Assembly: GCA_033439685.1 (NCBI GenBank) | Contig: JAUEDM010000001.1 | Span: 806,001-870,000 of the forward strand | Origin: Apodospora peruviana | Taxonomy: Eukaryota; Ascomycota; Sordariomycetes; Sordariales; Lasiosphaeriaceae | DNA: 64,000 bases | Reading direction: 5' to 3' | Shown: positions 1 to 12,421 of the stretch, piece by piece | How the letters are laid out: each line of letters opens with the position of its first letter | Position numbering within the stretch: the stretch's first letter is position 1 | Notes under the pieces: model-generated | The model's input: only the letters and a program-made list of their open reading frames with translations | What the model was told of the DNA's origin: nothing | Databases searched by the model: none | Translations under genes and position numbers: made by a program

Positions 1-2908
1 CCGAATGCCGAGGAGAAATATTTGAGCTGAAGAAGACGATCAACTCTATGGTCGACCAACTGCAGCAATTCGCACGAGAAGTTACAAAGATTGCCAGAGA
101 AGTCGGAACCGAGGGAAGGTTGGGCGGCCAAGCCACCGTCCACGATGTCCAGGGAACTTGGCGAGACCTCACAGAGAACGTCAACGGCATGGCCATGAAT
201 TTGACGACACAAGTGCGAGAAATAGCAAAAGTTACAACAGCTGTCGCCAAAGGCGATTTGACCAAGAAGATAGGCGTCGAAGTGCAAGGAGAAATTTTGG
301 ATCTGAAGAACACTATCAACACCATGGTTGACCGCCTTGGCACTTTTGCCTTCGAGGTCAGCAAGGTCGCAAGAGAGGTCGGGACCGACGGCACCTTGGG
401 CGGCCAAGCCCAAGTAGACAATGTGGAGGGCAAGTGGAAGGATCTAACCGAGAACGTGAATACCATGGCTAGCAACCTTACCTCTCAGGTACGTCACCTC
501 CCAAGGATCTGTGAATATCGCCCTTAATAATGGACCGAGTATTCTGACTGCCTCTTAGGTGCGAGGTATCTCGACTGTCACGCAGGCCATTGCCAACGGT
601 GACATGAGTCGTAAGATCGAGGTCGAGGCGAAGGGGGAAATTCTCATTCTAAAGGAGACTATTAACAACATGGTTGACCGACTATCTATCTTCTGCAACG
701 AAGTGCAAAGAGTAGCAAAGGATGTCGGAGTTGACGGCATCATGGGAGGACAAGCCGATGTTGCCGGCCTAAAGGGCCGCTGGAAGGAGATTACCACAGA
801 TGTCAACACCATGGCGAACAATCTGGTAGGTACTCCCGACCTTATATATGTGAACTTCGGCTAACGCGATTCCGGTAGACTGCCCAAGTACGAGCGTTCG
901 GCGATATCACAAATGCGGCAACTGATGGGGACTTCACCAAACTGGTTGAAGTTGAAGCTTCAGGCGAGATGGATGAACTCAAGAAAAAGATCAACCAGAT
1001 GGTCTACAACTTGAGAGACAGTATTCAACGTAACACACAGGCCCGAGAGGCTGCCGAGTTGGCCAACAAGACGAAATCAGAGTTTCTGGCGAACATGTCG
1101 CACGAAATCCGAACGCCCATGAATGGAATCATAGGCATGACCCAGCTCACCCTCGATACGGATCTGACACAATATCAGAGAGAGATGCTCAATATCGTCA
1201 ATTCGTTGGCGAACAGCTTGCTCACCATTATTGACGACATTCTGGACTTGTCCAAGATCGAGGCTAGGCGAATGGTGATTGAGGAAATTCCGTATACCTT
1301 GCGGGGAACCGTCTTTAATGCTCTCAAGACCCTTGCGGTAAAAGCGAACGAGAAGTTCCTAGACTTGACCTACCGAGTCGACAGTTCGGTACCCGACCAT
1401 GTCGTGGGTGACTCCTTCAGGTTACGACAGATCATTCTCAACCTGGTTGGCAACGCTATCAAGTTCACTGAGCATGGTGAAGTCAGCTTGACAATCCAGA
1501 AGGCGGCCCGAGTACAATGCGGGCCTTACGAATATGCCATTGAGTTTGTCGTGTCCGATACTGGCATCGGTATTCCGGCAGACAAGCTAGACCTGATTTT
1601 CGACACCTTCCAGCAGGCCGATGGCTCAATGACGCGGAAGTTTGGTGGTACCGGTCTCGGCTTGTCCATCTCCAAGAGACTCGTCAACTTGATGGGTGGT
1701 GATGTGTGGGTCAAGAGCGAGTATGGCAAGGGTAGCAGCTTTTATTTCACGTGCGTGGTCCGCCTGGCGGACGACGACATCTCGTTGATTTCGAAGCAAC
1801 TCAGCCCCTACAAGGGCCACCAGGTTCTTTTCATCGACAAGGGCAGGACTGGACATGGACCAGAGATTGCCAAGATGCTCAAGGGCTTGGGTCTGGTCGC
1901 TGTTGTCGTGGATTCGGAGAAGAGTCCTGCGCTTGAGAAAGCGCGTGTCCAGAGCTCATCTCCCTACGATGTCATAGTTGTCGACTCTATTGAGGATGCA
2001 CGGCGATTGAGGGCTGTTGATGATTTCAAGTACCTTCCGATCGTTCTATTGGCACCTGTTGTTCACGTGTCGCTGAAGTCATGCCTGGACCTGGGTATCA
2101 CATCGTACATGACGACACCTTGCCAGCTCATTGACCTGGGTAACGGAATGGTGCCTGCTCTCGAAAACAGGGCTACCCCGTCGCTCGCGGATAACACCCG
2201 CTCCTTCGAAATCTTGCTAGCCGAAGACAATACTGTTAACCAAAGGCTGGCGGTCAAGATTCTCGAAAAGTATCACCACGTCGTGACGGTTGTTGGAAAC
2301 GGCGAGGAGGCGGTAGAGGCAGTCAAGAGGAGGAAGTTCGATGTCATTCTCATGGACGTCCAGATGCCAATCATGGTGGGTTTTGTAGTTCCCCAAACGG
2401 TTCGAGTGCCATTGCTGATATGTGTTTTCAACAGGGCGGCTTTGAGGCCACAGCGAAGATTCGCGAGTACGAGCGCAGCCTAGGTAGCCAGAGGACACCC
2501 ATTATCGCGCTCACGGCGCACGCCATGATGGGTGATCGCGAGAAGTGCATCCAGGCGCAGATGGACGAATACCTATCCAAGCCGCTCCAGCAGAACCACC
2601 TCATCCAGACGATCCTCAAGTGTGCGACACTTGGCGGGCAGCTTTTGGAGAAGAACCGGGAACGGGAGCTTACCCGGGCAGCAGATGCTGCGACGGTCAG
2701 CCGTCGTGATAACGGGTCGCCGACGTCGTACACAAGCCGGGCAGCGCAGGCAGCTCAGCTCCGGCCGTCGCTGGCGTCCCGCGCGATTACGGTTGCTGAA
2801 TCTCTTGCTGGGGGCTTGGAGAGTCCGTCGCTTGTGGCGGGTGACCAAGATGACCCTCTTAGGGCACGTACAAGCCTCTCCGAACCAAACATCCACGCTC
2901 CCAGCTGA
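1..2908 (+). CDS. os-1: Group III hybrid histidine kinase (os-1/nik1 type), 5' end outside window
   Basis: Cytosolic osmosensing hybrid histidine kinase that feeds the HOG-type MAPK phosphorelay; in this family it is the target of phenylpyrrole and dicarboximide fungicides. Exons are 3-488 (continuing from the left), 559-825, 879-2375 and 2435-2908, giving 907 visible residues with all junctions in frame. It begins inside a HAMP repeat. Three further HAMP repeats follow, recognisable by the recurring GEI-L-K-TIN-MVDRL core. Then come the H-box SHEIRTPMNG (His codon 1101-1103), ATP-binding N and G boxes (DTGIGIP, GGTGLGLSI) and a C-terminal receiver domain with phospho-acceptor Asp in LMDVQMP (codon 2355-2357). 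The receiver is split by the last intron just after PIM. The C-terminal tail is Ser/Ala/Arg rich. The family normally has five or six HAMP units, so roughly the first quarter to third of the protein lies outside the window. Identification is very secure. Confidence 0.97.
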
Positions 2909-3185
2909 CCTGGTTCTCTGCGCGTCGCTTAGCTGCTCTTTAGAGCCCATAGCAGCTGACGGGGGGAATAAAACCCAGCTTTGTTTGTTTTTTTTGGAGT
3001 CTTGTGTGTTTTTGGTTCTGTTCTGATGCGATGTGTTTTTTTGCGTTTCTGGTCTGTCCGGATGTCGGTCGGTCGTTTTCTTGCCCCTACTGGTTTTATT
3101 AATTTAGTATTATCTTTGTTAGGTGTCGTGGTTTCCATTTTTTTTCATCCTGTCGCATATGATACCTAACGTTAGAAGACATTAG

Positions 3186-3242
3186 CACACACACACGCAC
3201 ACGAAGTGAGAGAAACACTCACGCACACACACCAGCACACAA
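3186..3242. repeat. Interrupted CA microsatellite
   Basis: Two CA-rich runs (about 3186-3202 and 3220-3242) are separated by a short purine-rich spacer. Simple sequence in a 3' flank. Confidence 0.85.
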
Positions 3243-3274
3243 ATGGATGAGAGATAAAGAATGGCTTCTTTTTG

Positions 3275-3294
3275 GATTGATTGATTGATTGATT
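3275..3294. repeat. (GATT)5 microsatellite
   Basis: Five perfect tandem copies of GATT, in the same 3' flank as the CA run. Confidence 0.9.
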
Positions 3295-4561
3295 GTCTGA
3301 CTGAATTGATTATGGGTTCATTGCGAAGTTTTCCTTTCCTTCGTTGTGTCTTGACCACCTTGGGTTATTGCGTGTGTTGGAGTTGTGTGTGTGCTTTCTT
3401 CCTGTCCCTGTCTTCCATCTGTATTTTTCTTCCCCCTTTCCCCCTCCTCCTCCTCTTTGGCCGGACACGTAAGGTAGTTTTAGGTAGTATTGTAGTATTT
3501 TCATTCTTGCTTGCAAGCCCTTGACATTACTAGTACCTCGCTTGGGCAGGCACACATCCACATCCAAACATACCTACATACATAAACTTGAATGAAAGAA
3601 ACAAAGGCGCCATCTACATCTTTTCTTCGCTCCCGTCTTGTTCTGCCGAGTTATCTTGACTTGGATCTTCTTGTTGTGCGTACGGCAGAGTAGCTTGCTA
3701 TTGGCAGTGATATTAGGTTGGTAGTGTGTGGGCAACCAACCTTGTTGATGGTTTATATCCATGGAGAGAGGGACTTACTTACCCGCTCACTCCACGCTCG
3801 CCTCGAATGGAAAAGAATTGAAAAGTTAACATTCCTACTAAATAATGCTGTGTAAGTTTCCTACTGCTTGTATTACAAGCTCTGACTTCCCGCCTCAAGG
3901 AACGTTTGTCTGTCTACTGCCGATCCAAATCACAAGAGTACGATATTCACTGCTTAAACAACTCTTAGCTAAGAATATCAACTTTGGCTTTTTATGCGAA
4001 GCGAGCGAGTCAGTCAATCCCTTGATACAAATCATCAAGTTGGTTGGCGTGGTTGGTTGCCCACAAACTCGCTGACTGGTACTACTAACTTGGCTTCGCC
4101 ACCCTGCCTGCCTGCCTGCCTGCAAATCGGGCAGATTTTCTATTGTACATACACCCCCCAGATACCTCAAATATCTAGTGGTAGGTCTGAAACCAAGCAG
4201 TAGGTATTCTATAAACATCGTCGTTACCCCGTTTGCCATTCCACCAACCTGCTTTTCCTTCCGTCTTCTCCGATTTTTAGCATTTTTCTTTGTTATTTCC
4301 GAGGCAGATACGATAGAATCTGACAATCTTTTCCCAGAAGAGAGAAGGGACATATAAACCAGAAAAAAAACTGGCACAGTAGCGATAGGGTATATCCGAT
4401 GCAATGCAACATGAGACAATAAAGAAAATATCCATCAAGATTCCCAGGAGGTCTATAAATGTGTCGAGCCTTTCTGGCCAATACTGGGATGACGAGACGA
4501 CAAATATGAAAATCCCATATGCAAAATGCCAGTCAGTGGTATCCAAAACTCCCTACTGCAG

Positions 4562-6611
4562 TCACTGTGTACGTTGATCGACAATCTCGCCTGCTCTCAA
4601 AAGAGCACTCATGCCATCAAACTTGGAATCATGCTTCCTCTCATGGGACGAGTTAACCGCCGCGGGCGGCGTGGCTTTTCTTCCACCACCATACCCTGAA
4701 CTGACACCATTTGTGGTCACAGGAGGAGGACCGTGGGAAACGGACGCATCTTTGTGATAGCCTTTACTATCGTTGTCAGTATAATTGCTAGTAGAACCTA
4801 GGGTAGCTAAATGGCGCACCATTTATCATGGGCAGACCCATCCCGTTGGGACCTTGATGGGTAAAAGGTTGCTTCTGTTCTACAGATGACGAGCCCGATT
4901 GAAAGGCGGACTGATGCTGACTTGTCTCAAAGCCATGGTTCGGCTTCGGCCCCAGTAGGGCATGAATGGGTAACGAGCCCTCGATTGGGGTCCGAGGATA
5001 TCCGAACGAGGACGAGGAGGATGTACTCCCAGCCGACGATTGCTCGTGCCTGAATGTTGGTATTCTACCATCACCACTAACAAGACCAGGCGGGGGCCCT
5101 GGGCTATTGTGTGTCCGCGGGAATGGAAACCCGTTGGCTTCGTTCGAAGGAGCCAAGCTACTTAATATACCCGGACTTTCAAACACATCAGAGAGTGATG
5201 GAAGGTGCCTTGGCCCGCCGGATTGATCTATCCGTTGATCTTCTCCCCAATTCGAGTCACGGCGGCCAGAGAACGGAGGTAAGTCGCTTGGGCTCGTGCT
5301 AAAAGTTGGCGAGCGGTCTGTCGAGTGTCGCTCCGTCTTGATTGTTTTTGGCGAATTTATGGAGTCATCGAGAGAAGCATGATACGAAGCCGGAGTCATG
5401 GAAGCTGAATGTTGAGAATCCATCATCGACGCGGTCGAGTTAAGCCTCTGTTGCCGGCTAGGCGGCGGCTCGCTCCCCGGGTGACTGCTCCCACTGCCAC
5501 TCCTGCTTGTCCTGTTAGGCGTTGCGTTGGCGCTACTCCCACTCATCCCTCCAGGCTCCGAAAGTTTGATTCGTTTCGATACATCCTTGTCTGGAAGTAG
5601 CTTACGTTAAATCGCACTCAACAAGGACGCAATGGTGAAGAGGCCAGTGGAGGATGGCGAGTGCGTGGAGAATAAGGACGCACCTTGAGATGGAGGAGCA
5701 TGCTTGGCCTTGAAGTCGTGCAAGTACGCCATGTACTTCTTGTACTCGGGCGTTTTCTTGTACTCGGCCAGATCGCTCTGGTATGTGTCTTTCAGTGACT
5801 GTGCTTGCGATTCGAACGGCTCTTTTTCTTGTGGTGAGAGGCTTTGCCAATTTTCGCCAACTAGCTTTGCAATTTCGGTGAATGACAAGTTGCGGCCCTT
5901 GAGATCCTCACGCATCTCTTCACAAGGCGCATGACTGTTAGTTGTCTGATGCACGCAGAGCCAATCGGAGGCCGGTGGAAAGAGTACGACATAGGAGGTG
6001 TTTTGTTTAACGCGTGACTTACTGTTGGAGAAGAGCACGTAGGCTGAAGGGGGGCGTTCTGGCGCATTTTCGTCCGGCTAACCACGGCATCACAAGTCAG
6101 CCGCGCAATTCCAGGATTCTCGGACTCCTGTTTGTGCCTAAGTACCTTCGGGTGCCGCCGATATTTTCGTTTGGTAATTATGGGATTGCCTGTGTCCCGA
6201 GGCTCAAATTTGAGCACTTCAGACCGGTGAGCATCTGCCAGCCGAGGTTCCTCAAGGCTTGGCTGTGTTGGCGAAACTAGAGATGCGTCGGGGGCGACTC
6301 CTCGTGAATTCGCGATCCGCCGCTGGAGTTTCTGTTGCTATTGTTAGCATACAGTACGTCTTGGACGAAGTCCACAAAGGTGGGAGGACTCATACCCGTC
6401 GATGACCGAGCTTCACCCCAAGCGCATCACTATATGTTGGCCGTGTCAGCAAGATCTGTCCACCCAAACTTGCGATATTTCTTGACTCGTACAGGTCAGA
6501 CTCGGTGATGTCAAGGATAATATCCCATGAATCAAATCCCTGGTCGATAAATACATCGAGATACTGAGTAAGGCCTAACTCCCCAAAGACGGTTTCCAGT
6601 TGTTGCGTCAT
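4562..6611 (-). CDS. SAM-domain plus HMG-box transcription factor
   Basis: Probable sequence-specific DNA-binding regulator. Seven exons on the minus strand: 6611-6493, 6429-6396, 6331-6146, 6077-6023, 5917-5684, 5590-4820 and 4749-4562. They sum to 1587 nt and 528 residues, with every junction in frame. Residues about 1-60 form a SAM domain (from VFGELGLTQYLDVF to LDALGVKLGHRRKL) split by the first intron. After a basic linker (TKRKYRRHPK) comes an HMG box, residues about 115-195, with PPSAYVLFSNKMREDLKG, SFTEIAKLVGENW and the basic helix EYKKYMAYLHDFKAK. The C-terminal 300 residues are Ser/Pro/Gly rich, like a disordered activation region. Sordariomycete HMG proteins of this kind belong to networks that control mating genes, but I cannot assign a specific ortholog. 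The acceptor at 4750 is chosen by reading frame and is the least certain junction. Convergent with the histidine kinase. Confidence 0.88.
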
Positions 6612-9600
6612 CCAGCCCAGCGGTGATATTAGATCATCGGCAGACTACTGGGACACTGGCTTGGTCGAGAAGACGGGAGATGGCAGCGTTCTTCGTTCGA
6701 CGGATGCTTGGCCGGCGTCGATGTCCTCCACGGTTACATCAACTGTCGACTAGTAGGTACACACAATTGGTATTCGCTTGTCGATTTTCAGTATATGAAG
6801 TGGACAATCGTATGCAGCGGCGTTGGCTCTCGAATCAGAGTAGGATCAAACGCGCAGCCGGCTGTTTTGTTGTTGACTGGTAGACTGCGGTGACTTGAGG
6901 GTCGAGGCGCGTAGTTGATAGCGCTGAAAAGGAGTCGATCTGGTCGAGATGAAGTCTGGATGCGGGTGGGACTTCAAAACCGTCTTCGCATCACGTATAG
7001 GTATGGATGGGTTGGGACGAGGTGTGGACCGGGGCAAGTTATCTATGTTCGGGGTCAATGGCAAAGTCAAGACGGGATTCTGCGCATGACATGGGATTCT
7101 TGGAATTTTGTCCCTTCCACGCTGGTGGGGTGAAAGTAAGATCTCGATGACATGCCGGAATTGGAACGAGGGGGACACTCGATGTGGTACGACATCGGTA
7201 CAGCCAGGATTCGGCTTTTGATACAGACACCGGGAGAGGGTACAATACATACAATGACAGGCCAAACAGCAGGGTTTGGCAGGTGGCCATTAAGGTACAC
7301 GTACGATACGATAATACCTAGGTAGACTCTAGAGTGGTGACGGGGTGACGGACGAACGGTGTGAGGTGTGAGGGGCAGACAGACGGGGCAGACGGGCAGC
7401 CTGTCCCTATAATCCGGATGGTGACCTCGACCTTGTTCGTGGACTCGGAGCGTGAAGGGAGTGGTGTGTGGATCGTGTGGAGTCAGACCAGATTCGAGCA
7501 CGATTTCTCAAGTCCTGCGGTCTAGACTCTTTGACATGAAAAAGCTGGTAAGCAGGGGACGGAGCTGGCGGTTTTATCTAGAGATCTGTCAGTGCATGGC
7601 CTTGTCACCAGGCCCCGGGCGTAACGACGGGTGTGGACACGAACAAGATCACAATGACCGGGGGGTTGATTGAACCGCACTCGACTGGCAACGAAGTAGG
7701 TAAATAATATGTAAAATAATATGTAAGAAGGCTGCCGGGAAAACGCCAGGATTGCCTGCAAAAATTGCAACGAGACGAGTTGACAAGGAAATATATCAGG
7801 TACATTACCTTTCTGCAAAACTGACAGTTAGGATCTGGTGGCAACACAGACGCGGACCTGACAGTAGCTTGACTTGTCTCGACCGTCTCGAGTCACTTCA
7901 AGGCAGATCTCCTTAGCTGCTCGTAACCAATGCACGCGAAGGGGATAAGACGGCAGAAGATAACGGGTCTGGCAGTTTCCCAAGGCCGCTACTTTTTGAT
8001 TCCTGCGTACCAGAGAAGAGTTAAGTTGCGGCAAACGCACATGAAAAGGAATGGAAACGATTTAAGTGTACCCCTGTACAACAGCTGGAGTGCATACGAG
8101 GGTAGCTAAAGCAGCAGCGTACCTAGCAACTGGATAACAGCCTCAACATGCCCCACAAGCAATTGGGATTCTGGGACGGGACAAACTTCGAAGGAGGGGA
8201 GAGCGGCAACGGAAGCAAGGTGTAAAAGTTATAGAGACAAAAACAGTGGAGGTCGCGAAACCGGTCAAGCACGACTTCGAGACTTAGGTCTGGAACCAGT
8301 CACTGGCCTGCAGCAGGGGAAGGAATTGGTTGAATGGGCGCAAAAGGGGGCGACTTTCGGGGAAGCAGTTGAGCGGGGACTAAAGTACCTGATACTTACT
8401 TACAAGTCGAGGGTACCCTACTGTGCCGACATCTTGCTGTGCAGGTAGGGCACTTCGTTGGGATCAATGATGTCCGAATGGGAATGGAAGAGATGATCAA
8501 CATAAATGGGCAGGCCTTGGATGGGTCACCACGCCAAATATTAAATGACTGCTGCGACCTTCTCCACAGCCGTCTGACCTCCACCACGGCCGGTCCATGT
8601 ACGGATTACGAAATACCTATCTTACATCGTGGTGTGAGGTTCCAAGATTTACGATACAAGATGGGAATCAACGATGCTCGAGTGACTGCCTTACCTAGTA
8701 CGTAGTCTTCCAAGTCCAGACTGTAAGGGGAAGGCACGCGTTACCGTCCTTCCCTCCGGGCTGTCACTGGGAAATTGCCCAGCTCATGTCTGTTCTAACT
8801 TCTCAGGGCCGTTCCTGCTAGAACACTGCCAGAACGGAGCCAACTACTGACAGCGGTGAGGAGCCGGTGATAGCAGCAAACAACAGACGGGAAAGAGCTA
8901 TCAAGACGGGAGGATCCAGTGATTTCTGCAGAACATCGTCATCCATTTTCGAGGCTAGCAGCATCAACTGTTGTTTCCCAACCCGACTTCCCAATCAGCC
9001 AACAAAGTAGGGCCCACGCCGAAGCTCGAGGCGGGGACAGGCGGAACTTCAAGGCATTCACACCAATCCCAGCCGGGAATCTGGCGGTGGCAGCTCCCAT
9101 TTTTGGAGCATGGGCATCTTCGTGTCAAGCATGGGAAACAATGGAATAGCGCGCTGCCAGAAAGTCGGAATCCAAAAAATCCCCACCACCGCCAGGTCCC
9201 CGCTCCCGAGCCCCCGCAGTCAAGTCGTCTCACAATCATCATTATCATCATCAGCACCTCTGAGCTCGACTTTCTTGGTCCATCCCATCAGATGGGACGA
9301 TGGATCAAACAGATACATAACGGGTATTATGTTACAAAGAAGCGGGCGTGTGCGTGTGCCTTTCTAGCGCTCAGATGGTGTATAGCATAGCCAGAATGCC
9401 ATCATGGCAAAACTCGGGTGGCGGGCAGCGGGACTTCCTCATCAAGGGGTGGGAAAAGGGCAGAAGGGAGGATCTCGATCGCAATCGATGCCAGGAGACA
9501 CATGGAAAACGTACGATTATAAGGGCCCCACCGGGCTGGTGGACCAATCAGAGCATGCATGGCTCTCCTCTTCACGCTTGCCCAAACTGGCGCGCGAGGG

Positions 9601-11294
9601 AGGCAGCGGCGTCACGGTCACGGTGCCTTGCCAAGTTTCGCTGGCTGCCAAAACCGCGTGCGCTGTAAGATGCAACCTGCGGCCTACTAGGGCCGCCAAT
9701 GGCCAGTATGCAAGATGCAAAGCCCTGTAGCCAGTTCTGTCCTGGTGCTGGCGCGGGGAGTCGGAGTCCCTTCGCTCCAGTCTTGCAGGCTGCGTAGGTA
9801 AACCGAGAATTTAATTCTTACATTTACGACTCCATAAAACAGGCGCCAGAAATCGACGATTTGCCCAGGGATCGAAAACCCACTCCAAATCTCCTCGCGG
9901 AGCACGCCCCCTAGGTACATGTCTACCTGACAAGTTCACGACGGTGGTGCTTTTGCGTCTCGGACAGGTTACCGGCATCTCTCCTCGGCTGCTCACCAAG
10001 CTCAGATATCATCAAGGTCACCATATTCGGTATTCTGGTCTTTCCACCTCCACGGGTAATGATTACTTGATTACCGTGTCTCCGTCATCGAGATGTCCAA
10101 ACCAGCGCATGCCATCACTTCCTTTCCCCAGCCGACCGTACATGTATCTTGGTCTCGCCGGGACCTAAAAAAAAAATTCAACAGCAGGGCAAAACCCATC
10201 AACCTTATTAGCCCTGTTGGGACTGATATCCATCATCCCACCAGGCCGCCCATGCCGGTCGGCGGTCACGGTCACGCCGTTGCAGCTTTGCCGTTCAGAG
10301 AAAGGGAGGTCGACGCTTGGCTCTCGTCTTTATTGACTTGTACATCCACCCGACAGCAGTAGTCCGTACTCCGTACGGGTTATTACTGCATCCACTTCCA
10401 ACGCAGCAATCCCAGACCATCAGCGTGTCGTCATCCACTCTCTCGTGTATAAACGATGGCATGTTCCGTCTCTGATTTTCGGCTTTTCGCGAGAGGGTGG
10501 GTTTCTTAATCCCAATTGGCTCACGTGCTAACCAAATGTCTGGAAATGGGACGAGAGGCTAGAACACCCTTCAGGTTCTTTCCAACTTTCGCTGGCACCT
10601 GCCACTACAAGGGGGCCACTTATAAGGGCAGGTGGTGACCGGGGCGGTCGGGTATGGGCGGGAATTCAATTGTGGCTTTCTCGATCTTGCATCCATCTAG
10701 TCCCTCGAAATCCATCAACGACCAGCGGAATCACATCCCCGACATTCCTCACCACCACACACGCCTTTCCCGGTCGAAACAAAAGCCACGGCCCGAAACC
10801 ATTCATCGTCTGATACCTGACCCGGCAGTTCAGCCGTAACAGGGCGGTCAGGAGCAGATTCACTGGGCGTACAAGGCTGACCGGCTTCTGTTCATCACTT
10901 TTCCCTAAACTCTGGCAGCCACGCCTGTTACAGTTATCGTACGAGTTGACTCTACCCAGCCGCTCAAGGAAGCACCAGGGAGGGGAACGGGTCTGTGTTT
11001 CACACCTGAACCCTGCCCACGCCGCCACCAGGCTTCACGATACCTGATCAGGTCGGCTGACATGCAAGAAGCTCTGGTGTTGCCGTGCTAGGTCTTCCGA
11101 AATCCGAATCTGCGTGCCAAGCGGCCAACCGAGCAGGTGAGCGGGTTTTTCTCTGGCACTCGGGATTCGTGCTGGATGTCACATTCGCTAGCCTGCTTCT
11201 AGCTCCTACCTAGCTCAGGCGCGCACCAGGCAGACGGACGAACTGTTTACTGTGCATACCCACCAGCTCTCCTTTTACTTCATTACCTACTCTC
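6612..11294. other. Long non-coding stretch between divergent genes
   Basis: A 4.7-kb stretch between the starts of the minus-strand SAM-HMG gene and a plus-strand small gene. Open frames on both strands are short, overlap one another, and look like chance translations: Arg/Pro/Ser/Cys rich, no domains, no splice-linked continuation. I found no tRNA, 5S rRNA or transposon ends. It holds an imperfect hairpin at 10051-10078 and a few AGGTAG/CTACCT motifs. It is probably the upstream regulatory and untranslated DNA of the flanking genes. Confidence 0.6.
10051..10078. repeat. Imperfect inverted repeat
   Basis: Arms CACGGGTAAT (10051-10060) and ATTACCGTG (10070-10078) pair with one bulged base around a loop that itself repeats GATTAC. 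It could be a palindromic factor-binding site or chance. No function can be assigned. Confidence 0.4.
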
Positions 11295-12421
11295 ATGGCA
11301 CCAGAAACGCCTCAGAAGCCAGAAAGCGGCGACATGGCCTCAGACGCCGCACCAGCACAGAATGGCACAAGCAATGAAAACAGCGCAGCGGCTTCCTCAT
11401 CGTCGTCGACGACAACAGCAACGGTCGGTGATCATCTGGCACAGGTAAGCATCCATCGCTATGGAATGCGTCGTCATAGGGGTCCTGCCCTCTCAGCCCT
11501 ACTACCCACTCCTGGCTGACCTGTCCTCTCTTTTGGTGGTCTAGGCCCTCAGAGACCTCGCTAGGTATGACACGATTTTTTATTCTAATTCCTGTCTCAT
11601 GATTTCCATGGTCAAATTACGACTCCCTGGTCAAACAGATGACCATGTTTGTGCCTGCCGTTCCGGCTCGCTCTGCCGCTCTGCATGCTGGCAAATCCCA
11701 TGCGGGTAGAATTCAGGGTCTCTGCAAGTGCTTCTCCTTGCATTTCTTTTCACCGCCTCGAGATGCACTGAGCGCGGCCTCAGCCGCGTTGCCGAGTCTT
11801 GCAGTTGCGCGGAGATGGTGTCTTGACTTGAGTTTTCCCTCACGGGTCGTGGAACTTCTTCCGGCGTGACGTCGGGCTATTCTTGCGACATACCCATGCA
11901 ATCGGATCACTGGATCTCCTTCCATGGGCCTGGAACGTTGGACCCCTAATTTCTTAGTCAATGATGCCGCGGTTCCGAAGGAACGAGCACCTCCATGGGG
12001 TTGACACAGAGCACAATGCCGTTTTACAACGACATCCCTTTCAACAACACCCCCACACCCCTTGGCATGTTAGGCATGTTATATCAGCCCATTCCTGCAT
12101 ATTATGAACAAGAGAACAAGATCGAGCCCGAACATTGATCCGAGACAACTTTTTTCTTGTCCCAAACTTGGGCTCCTGGGAGGATGATGTTTTCATTGCT
12201 GACACCTTTTTACCGCGCAACCTAGAGGCGAGCAAACGGCCAACGCTCTTGAAGCAAATTTGACCAACCTGCACAGCAAGCTGGACGCGCTCCTGTCCGA
12301 GTTGGGTGTTCCCGCTCTCGAAGACGAGGAGGAGGCTTCAGCTTCTCCGGAGCACGACGGCAATCATCAGAGCGGCGGCGGAGCGGGGACGAACGGAGAT
12401 AAGAAGAAACCAGTCACGTGA
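11295..12421 (+). CDS. Small predicted coiled-coil protein of unknown function
   Basis: Three exons (11295-11444, 11545-11564, 12226-12421) join in frame to a 121-residue protein. Residues 1-50 are low complexity (Ala/Ser/Thr/Glu). Residues about 51-85, from ALRDLARGEQTANALEA through LHSKLDALLSELG, have heptad-like Leu/Ala spacing expected of a short coiled coil. The C-terminus is acidic, then Gly/Asn/Lys rich. The middle exon is only 20 nt and the second intron is 661 nt, long for this genome, so an unrecognised alternative exon is possible. I support the model because both small junctions have good GT/AG sites and restore one continuous helical segment. I do not recognise the family. Confidence 0.6.

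Larger units (their letters stand above)
2909..4561. other. Intergenic between two convergent 3' ends
   Basis: This 1.65-kb stretch separates the 3' ends of the histidine kinase and the SAM-HMG gene. It is T-rich just after the kinase stop, as expected for a 3' UTR, and holds several simple repeats. Open frames are short and low-complexity. I see no gene. Confidence 0.7.
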
